From Streptosporangium oxazolinicum (lineage in GTDB: Bacteria; Actinomycetota; Actinomycetes; Streptosporangiales; Streptosporangiaceae), in NCBI RefSeq assembly GCF_039537505.1, contig NZ_BAABAQ010000018.1, forward strand, positions 62,001 through 126,000: 64,000 bases of DNA. Reading direction: 5' to 3'. A model generated the notes under the pieces. That model was not told the DNA's origin. It saw only the letters and a program-made list of their open reading frames with translations, and made no database searches. The position numbers and the translations under genes are program-made. Every line of letters begins with the position of its first letter. Position 1 is the first letter of the stretch. This document shows, one piece after another, positions 1 through 7,345 of this stretch.

Positions 1-2
1 GC

Positions 3-149
3 GGCTCGCTGTTCTACGTCCTGCTGGAGCCGAGGCCGCTGTGGCGGGATCCGTACGAGGCGCTGCCCGCGCCGGTCAGGCTCGACGGGACGCGCGGGTT
101 CGCGATCGCGGTGGCACTTCTTTTCGGTCTGGCGATGGTCAACGCGTGA
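3..149 (+). CDS. Membrane protein, C-terminal end only (paralog of next gene)
   Basis: The window opens inside this gene; 48 codons are visible before a TGA stop. The tail carries the short motif LLEPRPLW, which the next gene repeats exactly at the same distance from its end. Both tails are followed by a hydrophobic helix. The two genes are therefore tandem paralogs, although the rest of this copy lies outside the window. The last visible segment is a probable membrane helix ending in MVNA. No function can be assigned; the family is not one I recognise beyond actinobacterial integral membrane protein. Confidence 0.7.
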   Translation, partial: GSLFYVLLEPRPLWRDPYEALPAPVRLDGTRGFAIAVALLFGLAMVNA

Positions 150-170
150 TCGTCGAGTAGTAAATGGAGT

Positions 171-869
171 ATGGCTCCTGAAGCGTTGGAGGTCCGTCGT
201 GGTTGGCGGATCGTCGGGCTGACCATCCGGTCGATTCTCCTGATCGTCCTGATTTTCGGCGTCCTGATCACCGTGCTGAGCGCCACGCCCCTGCCGGGGA
301 CGCGCGCCGAGCTCCGTGCCGCCGCCGCGGCCGACCGCGTCTCCTTCGTCGAGCACGACGGGGGGAACGGTGCGATCTCCTATGTCCGATGGGCCCAGGG
401 TCCGCTGCTCTGGCGCGAGATCAGGCCACAGATGCTCCCGGATGACTCGCTCCCCTCCACGCGGGCGGAGCTGAGGCAGGATCTGGGGCCGAGCCGGGCC
501 AGGGTGGTCGAGCGGGACCACTCCGGCGGGATGGCGTGGATACCCGGATGGGTCGCCGACATGCCGGGGCCCATCGGCGGTCCGTGGCTGATAGGGAGCT
601 GGATACTCACGTTTCTGATCATGCTCGGCTCGACGCCCCGGCTGGGGAACAGGTGGGCCTGGTTCTGGCTCTTCACCGCGGGGCAGGTCGGCGCGATCCT
701 GTTCCTGCTGCTCGAACCCCGCCCGCTCTGGTTCGCGGCCGGGCGGGTCCCCGCGCCGCGCGAGCGGCTGGGCGGCGGGCGGGGGTTCCTGCTGGCGATC
801 GGGGTGAGCATGCTCTCCTCCGGCCTGCTGCTGGTCGTCGGTTATCTCCTGAGTCTCGTCCGAGGCTAG
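171..869 (+). CDS. Hypothetical integral membrane protein, tandem paralog
   Basis: A 232-residue protein with four likely membrane segments: around residues 18-40, 138-155, 165-185 and 205-228. The loop between the first two is extracytoplasmic-looking, and the LLEPRPLW motif is shared with the preceding partial gene. The ATG at 171 sits directly behind GGAG, so spacing is tight, but no other in-frame start precedes the first helix. The TAG stop is built partly from a transposon-like palindrome at 869 that abuts the gene; the native stop appears to have been TAA. Function unknown. Confidence 0.75.
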   Translation: MAPEALEVRRGWRIVGLTIRSILLIVLIFGVLITVLSATPLPGTRAELRAAAAADRVSFVEHDGGNGAISYVRWAQGPLLWREIRPQMLPDDSLPSTRAELRQDLGPSRARVVERDHSGGMAWIPGWVADMPGPIGGPWLIGSWILTFLIMLGSTPRLGNRWAWFWLFTAGQVGAILFLLLEPRPLWFAAGRVPAPRERLGGGRGFLLAIGVSMLSSGLLLVVGYLLSLVRG

Positions 870-1029
870 GGCCTGTTTTGTGGATCTCTCCGCCTACCGC
901 GGTCGTCCAGGCGGCGCTCCGCGGCGTTGTCGTCGTCGCCCATAACTCCGTTATGAACTCCTCCTCCGCCTCGCGGGACATCCACCTGGACGATCCTCGC
1001 CACGGCAAAGATCCACAAAACAGGCCCTA
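867..1029. mobile_element. MITE-like palindromic element with TA duplication
   Basis: The element spans 869-1027 (159 bp). It has perfect 19-bp terminal inverted repeats, GGGCCTGTTTTGTGGATCT at 869-887 and its complement at 1009-1027. The direct repeat TA flanks both ends (867-868 and 1028-1029). Inside, TCGTCCAGG recurs in register on both arms, and a CATAAC/GTTATG palindrome (941-946, 950-955) sits at the exact centre, so most of the element could fold on itself. There is no transposase frame. The TA flanks and ends fit a non-autonomous derivative of an IS630/Tc1- or IS5-like element; the parent family is inference. Confidence 0.8.
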
Positions 1030-1917
1030 AGCGCGCAGGTCGGCGGACTCGTCGGACGCGGAGGGCTTTCCCCGCGGCTCTCCGGGCCCGGCGGGCTCCG
1101 TGGGGGTGGGGGGTTCACCGGGCTTCGCCGCGGCAGCGGCCGCCGCCCTGAGGTCGGCGGCCTCGCGGCGGATCAGCAGTGCCCAGCCGCCGATCGCGAC
1201 CCCGATGAACAGCCACCACTGCACGCCGTAGGCCAGGTTGAGGCCGCCTCCCTCGCCGACGTCCGGCGTGGGGACGGGCGCGGGCGCGGCGGCGGCCTTG
1301 GGCGACTGCCCGGTCAGCTCGACGTACCCGCCGAGGAGCCCGTACGGCAGGCGGCGCCCGATCGCCTCGGTGTTGATCAGCAGGACCTGTCCTGCGGGCA
1401 GGCCCGCCCGGTCGCGGATGCCGGAGGTCTCCTCGGTCTCGGCGGGACGTAGCCTGCCGGTGACAGTCACCTCACCCGAGGACGGCGCGGGGACCTCGGG
1501 AAGGGCGTCGGCGGTGCTGCCCGCCTTGACCCAGCCCCGGTTCACCAGCACGCCGGTGCCGTTCGCCGTGACCAGCGGCGTCAGCACGTAGAAGCCGACC
1601 ATCTTGTCCTGGACGCGGCGCCGGACCAGGAGCTGGGCGCCGGCGTCGTATGTCCCCTTGGCCGTGACGGTGCGATATTTGTCCTGCGTAGAGACGGTGC
1701 CGCCGGGCGAGGTGAGCGTCTCCACGGTGACGGGGGCGGCGTGGAGGTTGCCGGTGATCTGGTCACTGCTGGTGGACCTCTCCTCGAAGCGCCCGAACTG
1801 CCACTGGCCCAGCAGCACGAAAGCGGGGATGACCAGCAGCACCACCACGTGGAGAGCCAGCCATCGGGGAGTCAGCAGGAACCGGTACACGTCATCAAGG
1901 GTAGGCACCGGGGGCAC
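1027..1917 (-). CDS. SURF1 family protein
   Basis: A 296-residue SURF1-family membrane protein. In other organisms SURF1 (Shy1) assists haem-copper oxidase assembly, inserting haem into subunit I in the cytoplasmic membrane. The family layout is visible: an N-terminal helix (residues 19-37) beginning LTPRWLALH, a large outside domain with the VLVNRGWV segment near residue 122 and the GQVLLIN segment near 173, and a second helix around 234-248. A Pro/Glu-rich tail follows. A GTG at 1890 (VYRFLLTP) is an equally plausible start. The TAG stop shares bases with the adjacent MITE-like element. No oxidase genes are in the window. Confidence 0.85.
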   Translation of the reverse strand: MPPVPTLDDVYRFLLTPRWLALHVVVLLVIPAFVLLGQWQFGRFEERSTSSDQITGNLHAAPVTVETLTSPGGTVSTQDKYRTVTAKGTYDAGAQLLVRRRVQDKMVGFYVLTPLVTANGTGVLVNRGWVKAGSTADALPEVPAPSSGEVTVTGRLRPAETEETSGIRDRAGLPAGQVLLINTEAIGRRLPYGLLGGYVELTGQSPKAAAAPAPVPTPDVGEGGGLNLAYGVQWWLFIGVAIGGWALLIRREAADLRAAAAAAAKPGEPPTPTEPAGPGEPRGKPSASDESADLRA

Positions 1918-2096
1918 CGCCCCGTCCCCCGAGTGCGCCTTTGGAGATAGCCGGGTGCGCCTTTGGGCGTAGTAAGGTGCCCGGGACCGCCCGATCCTCG
2001 GATGTCATGGAAAAGCTCACCGGACACTCCGGACATCGCATACGGTCATGTGAGATTTCCCCCGGGACGTTCCACCACCTCCGGAGCCCGCCCCTG

Positions 2097-2792
2097 ATGA
2101 CTGTGCTCATGCCCGCCCCCTCGGCTCCGCTCGTACTCCCCCGTATCGGGGTCCTGCTGCGGCACGCCGCCCCCAGGGTGTTCGAGAGCATGATCCTTCC
2201 CGTTCTCGTCTTCTATGTCGCGCTGGTCTTCACCAGCGCGAACGGCGCGCTCGCGGTCGCGGCGGCCTGGGTCTACGGCGGCGTCGTCTGGCGGCTGGTG
2301 AAGGGTGGCGAGGCGCCCGGCACGCTGCTGCTGGCGGCGGGCACGATCACCGTCAGGGTGGTGCTCACGGTGGCGACGGGCAATCCCATCGTGTTCTTCC
2401 TGCAGCCCTGTCTCGGGGTGTTCTGCGTGAGCATGGGCTTCCTGCTCACCGCGCCGCTGCGCAGACCGCTGATCCGGCGGGTGGTGGCCGATCTCGTGCC
2501 GCTGTCCGACCAGGTGATGGAGCATCCGAGGATGCGCCGCTTCTTCGTGTCGCAGTCGGTGCTGTGGGGCTGCGCGCAAATGCTGAACGGGGCGCTGAGC
2601 CTGTGGCTGCTGCTCAGCCAGACCCTGGAGACCTATCTCCTGGTGCGCACCTCCGCGGTCGCGGTGCTGCTCGGCGGCGTGGCGCTGGTCTCGGTGCTCA
2701 GCCTCAGGCACTGCCTGCGGAGGCTGGAGACGCGAGGGGCGGAGACCCGGGACGACCCGCCGACCCCGGATCCGGAGACGCGGGCTTCGTGA
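2097..2792 (+). CDS. VC0807-like integral membrane protein
   Basis: A 231-residue protein with six hydrophobic segments. It resembles the VC0807/DUF3159-like membrane proteins of actinobacteria, whose function is unknown. I chose the ATG at 2097, behind a weak GGAG, because the open frame upstream lacks coding character and would add an Arg-rich tail; ATG 2112 is an alternative. The last 89 bp run antisense through the 3' end of the HxlR gene, so the two genes overlap tail to tail. The C-terminal 25 residues are polar and probably dispensable. Confidence 0.7.
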   Translation: MTVLMPAPSAPLVLPRIGVLLRHAAPRVFESMILPVLVFYVALVFTSANGALAVAAAWVYGGVVWRLVKGGEAPGTLLLAAGTITVRVVLTVATGNPIVFFLQPCLGVFCVSMGFLLTAPLRRPLIRRVVADLVPLSDQVMEHPRMRRFFVSQSVLWGCAQMLNGALSLWLLLSQTLETYLLVRTSAVAVLLGGVALVSVLSLRHCLRRLETRGAETRDDPPTPDPETRAS

Positions 2793-3291
2793 CGCGAGGG
2801 CGAATTCCGGGGCCGGGCACCGCGGTGACCTCTCTCGGACCGGACACCTCGTGCCCCTCGGCGCAGCGGAAGTGCTGCTCGACCGGGGCGCCGCAGCCGC
2901 GGTGGGTGATGCGGACCGGCGGCCCCTCACGGTCGCTGAGATACCGGTCGCCCCACTGCATCAGGGCCACCAGGGTCGGATAGAGGTCGAGACCCATCTG
3001 GGTCAGCCGGTATTCGTCGCGCTGCCGCTGGCCGGGCTCGCGGTAGGGGACCTTGCGCAGCAGTCCCTCCTCCACCAGCCGGGTCAGCCGGGCGCTGAGC
3101 ACCTGCCGGGGTGCTCCCGTGGCGGTCTGCATGTCGGCGAAGCGCCGCACGCCGCCGAACGCCTCGCGCAGCACCAGGAACGTCCACTTCTCGCCGACGA
3201 CGCCCAGGGCGCGCTCGATGGAGCAGTTGTCCATCCGCAGGGGCAGGTTGCCGGGAGCCGCCTCATTCATGTGCGAATCGTAGGTCGACAT
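2704..3291 (-). CDS. HxlR-type winged-helix regulator
   Basis: A 195-residue protein whose residues 20-115 form an HxlR winged-helix domain. Signs are the C-S-I-E-R-A-L start, the GEKWTFLVLRE helix and the SARLTRLVEEGLL recognition region. HxlR proteins are dimeric DNA-binding regulators that often sense small electrophiles; the conserved N-terminal Cys (in MDNCSIERAL) is present. ATG 3291 is chosen because GGAGG lies eight bases upstream; the longer frame from GTG 3312 would include the ribosome site. The tail after residue 130 is unusual: it has a GCGAP...C..GH motif and then a Pro/Ser-rich stretch overlapping the neighbouring membrane gene. It is divergent from a GNAT gene and probably shares its operator. 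Confidence 0.85.
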   Translation of the reverse strand: MSTYDSHMNEAAPGNLPLRMDNCSIERALGVVGEKWTFLVLREAFGGVRRFADMQTATGAPRQVLSARLTRLVEEGLLRKVPYREPGQRQRDEYRLTQMGLDLYPTLVALMQWGDRYLSDREGPPVRITHRGCGAPVEQHFRCAEGHEVSGPREVTAVPGPGIRPRVTKPASPDPGSAGRPGSPPLASPASAGSA

Positions 3292-3320
3292 GGCGTCACC
3301 TCCAACGTTCACCTAAGTCT

Positions 3321-3356
3321 AGTTGACATACTCAGATGTCCTGCGACACTCTGAGT
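3321..3356 (+). promoter_or_regulatory. Promoter/operator between hxlR-type gene and GNAT gene
   Basis: A TTGACA -35 box is at 3323-3328 and a weak GACACT -10 box at 3345-3350, spacing 16. The predicted transcript start falls almost on the GNAT ATG at 3359, which would give a leaderless mRNA. ACTCAGA (3330-3336) and TCTGAGT (3350-3356) form a perfect 7-bp inverted repeat covering the promoter core. This is a natural site for the divergently encoded HxlR regulator. The assignment of the regulator is inference. Confidence 0.5.
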
Positions 3357-3358
3357 CC

Positions 3359-3952
3359 ATGATGCGAACTCAGCTGGCGTCGCCGGGTGGCGTCCCGATG
3401 CCCGGAGGTGTCCCTGTCGTGTGCGGGAACACCCTCGGGGTGCCCGTGGGCGTCACGGCCGTGTCCGGGGACGTCACGGCGGTGCCCGGAGGCGCCGTCG
3501 AGATCCGGCCCGCGCGGCCGGACGACGAGGAGGGGATCCGCCGCTTCCTCGGGGGGCTGTCGCCCCGTACGCAGGCACGGAGGTTCTTCGCCGGGATGGG
3601 CCGCCCGAGCGCCGGTTTCGTCAGGACGCTGCTCGCGGTGAACGAGCGGCGCGACGCCCTGCTCGCCGTGCACGGGAACCTTCTCGTCGGGCACGCGATG
3701 AGCTACCGGGGCGAGGAGACCGACGTCGAGATCGCCGTGGTGGTGGGCGACGAGTGGCAGGGGATGGGACTCGGCTCCCGGCTCGTCCGCACGCTGATGC
3801 GCCGCGCGGAGAGCAGGGGTGCCAGGACGGTGGGGATGGACGTGCTCGGCGACAACCGCGAGGTCCTGTCGATGGTCCGCAGGGCATGGCCGGAGGCGAC
3901 CATGCGCGTCTCCTCCGGCACGGTCGAGGTGACCGCGAAGGTCCTCCGCTGA
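3359..3952 (+). CDS. GNAT family N-acetyltransferase
   Basis: A 197-residue protein with a GNAT fold from about residue 47 (VEIRPARPDDEEGI) to 170. The acetyl-CoA pyrophosphate loop is seen as QGMGLGSRLV. The frame upstream of 3359 starts with the TTG that is the promoter -35 box, so ATG 3359 or 3362 is the real start. The first 45 residues are a low-complexity Gly/Val/Pro stretch of repeated GVPV-like units, unusual for the family and probably disordered. The substrate is unknown. It is divergent from an HxlR-type regulator that may control it. A duplicated copy of the last 10-15 codons follows about 100 bp downstream. Confidence 0.8.
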   Translation: MMRTQLASPGGVPMPGGVPVVCGNTLGVPVGVTAVSGDVTAVPGGAVEIRPARPDDEEGIRRFLGGLSPRTQARRFFAGMGRPSAGFVRTLLAVNERRDALLAVHGNLLVGHAMSYRGEETDVEIAVVVGDEWQGMGLGSRLVRTLMRRAESRGARTVGMDVLGDNREVLSMVRRAWPEATMRVSSGTVEVTAKVLR

Positions 3953-4062
3953 GCGGTGTCTGTCCGCAGTGCCGCGTCCGCGAACGCTGAGCGATGCTCA
4001 CAGTGCCGCGAACGTCTTCTCCGGTACGTACAGTCGTGACCGCCAAGGTCCTCCGTTGAGCG
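3915..4062 (+). repeat. Duplicated 3' end of the GNAT gene
   Basis: The segment ending the GNAT gene (about 3905-3957, reading TCCTCCGGCACG to CTCCGCTGAGCG) recurs with a few changes and one small indel at about 4010-4062. The second copy still encodes the VTAKVLR-stop tail. It looks like the remnant of a tandem duplicate whose body has been lost. No other gene is visible between 3953 and 4245. Confidence 0.6.
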
Positions 4063-4245
4063 ACACCCCCGCCGGTTCCCCGCGCGGGCTCCGGACCGGA
4101 GGCGCGGCGGACGCCGCCCGGGAACCGCGCGGACCGGATTTCGGGGGGCGGCGTGGTCCCACGATCAAGGCGGTACGATCGACGTGGTCCAAGCTGTTTC
4201 CCGGACGGTTTGCGGAACAAGGTTCTGTTGCCCCACCATGGATCC

Positions 4246-4842
4246 GTGAAGACCGCCAAGAACGGACGCGACGGCCGCACCAGGATCGTCGAGGGTGCCC
4301 TGCGCCGATTCAGCCAGGACGGGGTCTCGGCCACCACGCTGGCCAGCCTCCGCGAGGAGAGCGGCGTCAGCGTCGGCAGCTTCTACCACCACTTCGCCAG
4401 CAAGGAACACGTCTTCGGCGTCCTGTACGCCGAGACCCTGCGCATGTACCAGGACGCGTTCCTCGCCGAACTCCAGCGCCACGAGAGCGCGCGGGGAGGC
4501 ATCGAGGCCATCGTCGCGCTGCACATGTCCTGGAGCGGCGAGCACCGCGAGCGCGCGCACCTGCTGATCAGTGAGCGTCCGCCCAGGCGCGACGAGCCGG
4601 GCGGCACCGAGGTGTCGGAGTCGCGCAGGGCGTTCTTCAGGAAGGTCTCCGACTGGTGGCGCCCGCACATGAAGGACGGCCTGCTCCAGCCCGTCCACCC
4701 GACGATGTGCTACGTGCTCTGGCTGGGACCGGCCACCGAGATGTGCCGCCTGTGGTTCGCCGGTGCGCACCAGCCCACCCCCGACGAGATCAGGGGCCTC
4801 TGCGAGGCGGCCTGGCAGAGCCTGCGGCAGCAGAGCTCCTGA
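4246..4842 (+). CDS. TetR/AcrR family transcriptional regulator
   Basis: A 198-residue regulator. The N-terminal helix-turn-helix spans residues 9-55: RIVEGALRRF, then VSATTLASL, then the recognition helix region VSVGSFYHHFASKE. The C-terminal ligand domain is all-helical and family-specific. The GTG at 4246 starts at the normal distance before the HTH; the frame remains open upstream but lacks codon bias. The target is unknown; no clearly co-regulated transporter or enzyme flanks it. The upstream 290 bp hold only the duplicated GNAT tail. Confidence 0.85.
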   Translation: MKTAKNGRDGRTRIVEGALRRFSQDGVSATTLASLREESGVSVGSFYHHFASKEHVFGVLYAETLRMYQDAFLAELQRHESARGGIEAIVALHMSWSGEHRERAHLLISERPPRRDEPGGTEVSESRRAFFRKVSDWWRPHMKDGLLQPVHPTMCYVLWLGPATEMCRLWFAGAHQPTPDEIRGLCEAAWQSLRQQSS

Positions 4843-4882
4843 TCGGCCGTCCCGCCCGGCCGCTCCGCGCCTCGGCCGCTCC

Positions 4883-4996
4883 GACCGGCGTCACTATCCG
4901 GCCGCGTTGAACGTCCCTCTGACCGATGTCACCGTCCGGCCGCGTCGATCGCCCTTCTGACCGATGTCACCGTCGGCCGCGTCGAAGCTCAGCGCG
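4883..4996 (+). repeat. Three tandem 38-bp repeats
   Basis: Units at 4883-4920, 4921-4958 and 4959-4996, each beginning GACCG(A/G)(T/C)GTCAC. Copies two and three are nearly identical (one base deleted in the third); copy one is more diverged. They lie between the TetR gene and the zinc-ribbon gene. No gene is visible from 4843 to 5110. The period equals that of another array at 35877-35990. Confidence 0.75.
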
Positions 4997-5110
4997 TCGA
5001 ACGCCTGGACTGCCCCGAACGCCGCACGACCACTCCATCCGCCGTCTGTTCGGCCGGTGTCACCGGCACTCCGGCCCGGATCACGGGGGCTTTTCCGGGC
5101 CGGAGCGGTC

Positions 5111-5425
5111 TCAGTGCGCTCCCACCAGCTGACGTGTCCGCGTCGACACCCGCCAGACGTCCTCGGCCAGCGAGATGTCCAGCCGCAGGTCCTGACGCCG
5201 GCGCCGCAGGCCGGGCACCCGCACCCGGTCGGAGACGTCGAACCCGCCACGCCGGGCGTAGCCGAACCCCAGCTCTCCGGGAAAGACCCGTAACTCATCC
5301 TGATTGCCGCACCGCGGGCAGGTCCATGCGACCAGATCCTTGCCGCGGTGGTAGTCGTGGCAGGCGCGGAAGTATTCGTCAGGATGGAAACGGGACTCAC
5401 AGGCGAAGCAGGGGATCAACATCAT
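5111..5425 (-). CDS. Small zinc-ribbon protein
   Basis: A 104-residue protein with two CxxC knuckles, CFAC near residue 6 and CPRC near residue 35, which together can hold one Zn2+. A His-rich segment (CHDYHRGKD) lies between them. The C-terminal part is charged and rich in Arg. I chose ATG 5425 (ATG 5422 follows directly) because AAAGGA lies just upstream and the zinc site then starts at the N-terminus. It is divergent from the methyltransferase at 5563 across a short region with a perfect palindrome. Function unknown; an RNA- or DNA-binding accessory role is only a guess. Confidence 0.7.
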   Translation of the reverse strand: MMLIPCFACESRFHPDEYFRACHDYHRGKDLVAWTCPRCGNQDELRVFPGELGFGYARRGGFDVSDRVRVPGLRRRRQDLRLDISLAEDVWRVSTRTRQLVGAH

Positions 5426-5496
5426 GGATCCTTTGAAACGGGTGGTGCGGCTACCAAGAAGTACCGCTTTCCACTTGAAGTCCGCTTGCAGAACGC

Positions 5497-5512
5497 TTAC
5501 CCCGGGGGGTAA
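5497..5512. promoter_or_regulatory. Palindrome in divergent promoter region
   Basis: TTACCCC and GGGGTAA form a perfect 7-bp inverted repeat separated by 2 bp, centred between the divergent zinc-ribbon (5425) and methyltransferase (5563) starts. The compact symmetry fits a dimeric repressor site. The regulator is unknown. Confidence 0.4.
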
Positions 5513-5562
5513 CAGTCTCATCACTTGAGGCATTCGGAGACACCCGGTGCGAGGATTGCCCG

Positions 5563-7032
5563 GTGAACGATCTGCTTGGCCGGCTCAGGGGATTTCTGCT
5601 CGACACCGGCTACACCATCGACGGTGTCCGCGAGCGTCTCGGCGACGTCGCCGCCACCGCGCTGTCCCGGGAGGAGACGGTGCCCGCCCTGCGCGCCACC
5701 GCGGAGGGCGACCCGCTCGCCACCCTGATCCGGCTGTGGTGGCTCGGCGCCCCCGTGGAGGCGCGGAAGACGCCGGTGGGCTTTCCCGTGGAGGAACTCG
5801 CCGCCGCGGGCCTGGTGACCGTCGAGGGCGGCCGGGTCGTCTCCGCGGTCCATCTGCAGCCCTGGGAGACCGACGGCGCCGACGGCACCGGCGGCTACGT
5901 CGTCTCCGACCGCAAGGTCAGGCCGGGAGATCCGGCCCTGCGCCCGGACCACGTCGTCGGCGCGGGTGGCGCCTCGGCGAACCTGGCCCAGCTGGCCTCC
6001 CGCCGCCCCGTCGGGCGCGCCCTGGACCTGGGGACCGGGTGCGGGGTGCAGGTCCTCCACCTGGACGGCAGGGCCGAGGGGATCACGGCCACCGACGTCA
6101 ACCCGCGCGCCCTGGAGCTGGCCCGTCTCAGCTGGGCGCTGTCCGGGATCACCGGTGTCGACGCCCGGCTGGGCTCCCTGTTCGACCCCGTCGAGGACGA
6201 CCGCTTCGACCTGGTCGTCTCCAACCCGCCGTTCGTGATCTCTCCGGCCGGGCGGTTCACCTACCGCGAGTCGGGTTTCCACGCCGACGACTTCTGCCGC
6301 GACCTCGTACGGCGGGCGCCCCGCCACCTCGCCCCCGGCGGCACCTGCCACCTGCTCGCCAACTGGCTGCACGTCGACGGCGAGGACTGGCGCGACCGGG
6401 TGGGCGGCTGGCTCACCGGGACCGGCTGCGACGGCTGGGCGGTGCAGCGCGACGTCCAGGATCCCGCCGAGTACGTCGAGCTGTGGCTGAGGGACGCCGC
6501 CGAGCAGGGCACCCCGCGCCACCGCGAGCTCTACGACGACTGGCTCGGCTGGTTCGAGGCGGGGAACGTCACCGGGATCGGCTTCGGCTGGATCACGCTG
6601 CACGACTCCGGAAGCCTCGACCCGGTCGTGCGGGTGGAGGAGTACGGGCGGCCGGTGGAGCTGCCGGTCGGCGGGTACGTGGACGAGGTGCTCGGCGCGA
6701 TCACCATGGCGCACCGGTTGACCGACGCCGAGTTGCTCGGCGCCAGGCTCGCGGTGGCCGAGGGGGTGCTGGAGGAGCGGGTCGGCCCGCCGGGTGCCGA
6801 GGACCCGGCGCGGATCGTGCTGAGGCAGACCGTGGGGTTGCGTCGCAGCGCGGTGGTCGGGACCGTGGAAGCCGCCCTCGCGGGGGTCTGCGACGGCGAT
6901 TATCCACTGGATCCACTGCTCGCCGCGATCGCGGAACTGACCGGTGAGGACCACGACGACCTGCGGGCAAAGGCTCCGGGCGCGCTCCGTCCACTGATCG
7001 CCGAAGGGTTTTTCCACATATCCACAGGGTGA
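5563..7032 (+). CDS. Class-I SAM-dependent methyltransferase (HemK/RsmC-like)
   Basis: A 489-residue protein. Residues 1-130 form an N-terminal helical domain typical of large actinobacterial methyltransferases (DUF7059-like). The Rossmann domain follows with the SAM motif DLGTGCG at 155-161, the acidic ATDVN end of strand two at 176-180, and the catalytic-type NPPF motif at 221-224. NPPF/Y motifs methylate planar nitrogen in adenine, guanine or glutamine, so the substrate is probably rRNA or a protein glutamine rather than a small molecule. The C-terminal 150 residues are family-specific. The GTG start has GAGGA upstream. The last codons contain DnaA-box-like sequences. Confidence 0.8.
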   Translation: MNDLLGRLRGFLLDTGYTIDGVRERLGDVAATALSREETVPALRATAEGDPLATLIRLWWLGAPVEARKTPVGFPVEELAAAGLVTVEGGRVVSAVHLQPWETDGADGTGGYVVSDRKVRPGDPALRPDHVVGAGGASANLAQLASRRPVGRALDLGTGCGVQVLHLDGRAEGITATDVNPRALELARLSWALSGITGVDARLGSLFDPVEDDRFDLVVSNPPFVISPAGRFTYRESGFHADDFCRDLVRRAPRHLAPGGTCHLLANWLHVDGEDWRDRVGGWLTGTGCDGWAVQRDVQDPAEYVELWLRDAAEQGTPRHRELYDDWLGWFEAGNVTGIGFGWITLHDSGSLDPVVRVEEYGRPVELPVGGYVDEVLGAITMAHRLTDAELLGARLAVAEGVLEERVGPPGAEDPARIVLRQTVGLRRSAVVGTVEAALAGVCDGDYPLDPLLAAIAELTGEDHDDLRAKAPGALRPLIAEGFFHISTG

Positions 7033-7053
7033 TTGTCCACAGGCTGTGGATAT
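7009..7053. promoter_or_regulatory. Cluster of four DnaA-box-like sequences
   Basis: Four 9-mers lie within 45 bp across the end of the methyltransferase gene: TTTTCCACA (7010-7018), ATATCCACA (7018-7026), TTGTCCACA (7033-7041) and, reversed, ATATCCACA (7045-7053). TTGTCCACA is the preferred DnaA box of Streptomyces. The outer ATATCCACAG copies form a 10-bp inverted repeat. The rest of 7033-7345 shows no gene. Confidence 0.45.
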
Positions 7054-7345
7054 CGTCGCTATCGCTTGTCAATTGGATGGCAAACGCCGTGGGAGAGGCT
7101 CTGGTCGTGGGGCACGGACCCGGGGGGTGAAGGGTCCGTGTCAGTCCGGCCGACCGTCACAGTGAGGCGGCCGACCCGAGCGCGACGCACCGGATGACCG
7201 GGCCCCCTACGCGTCGCCCGGGTCAGACGGCCGGCCGGACCTCCACACCCGTCCCGAATCGCGGGGCCTGACTTCGAGGGGAATGCCGGTGATCAACCAC
7301 GTCTGGATGACGCGTCTCGACGACGACCTGTACGACGGCCTGGGA

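Noticed and set aside
4883..4996. Possible CRISPR array (also 35877-35990)
   Set aside because: The 38-bp units are contiguous with no spacers, only three units each, and no cas genes are present.
7009..7053. Chromosomal replication origin
   Set aside because: Only four boxes in 45 bp, and no dnaA, dnaN or gyrase genes nearby.
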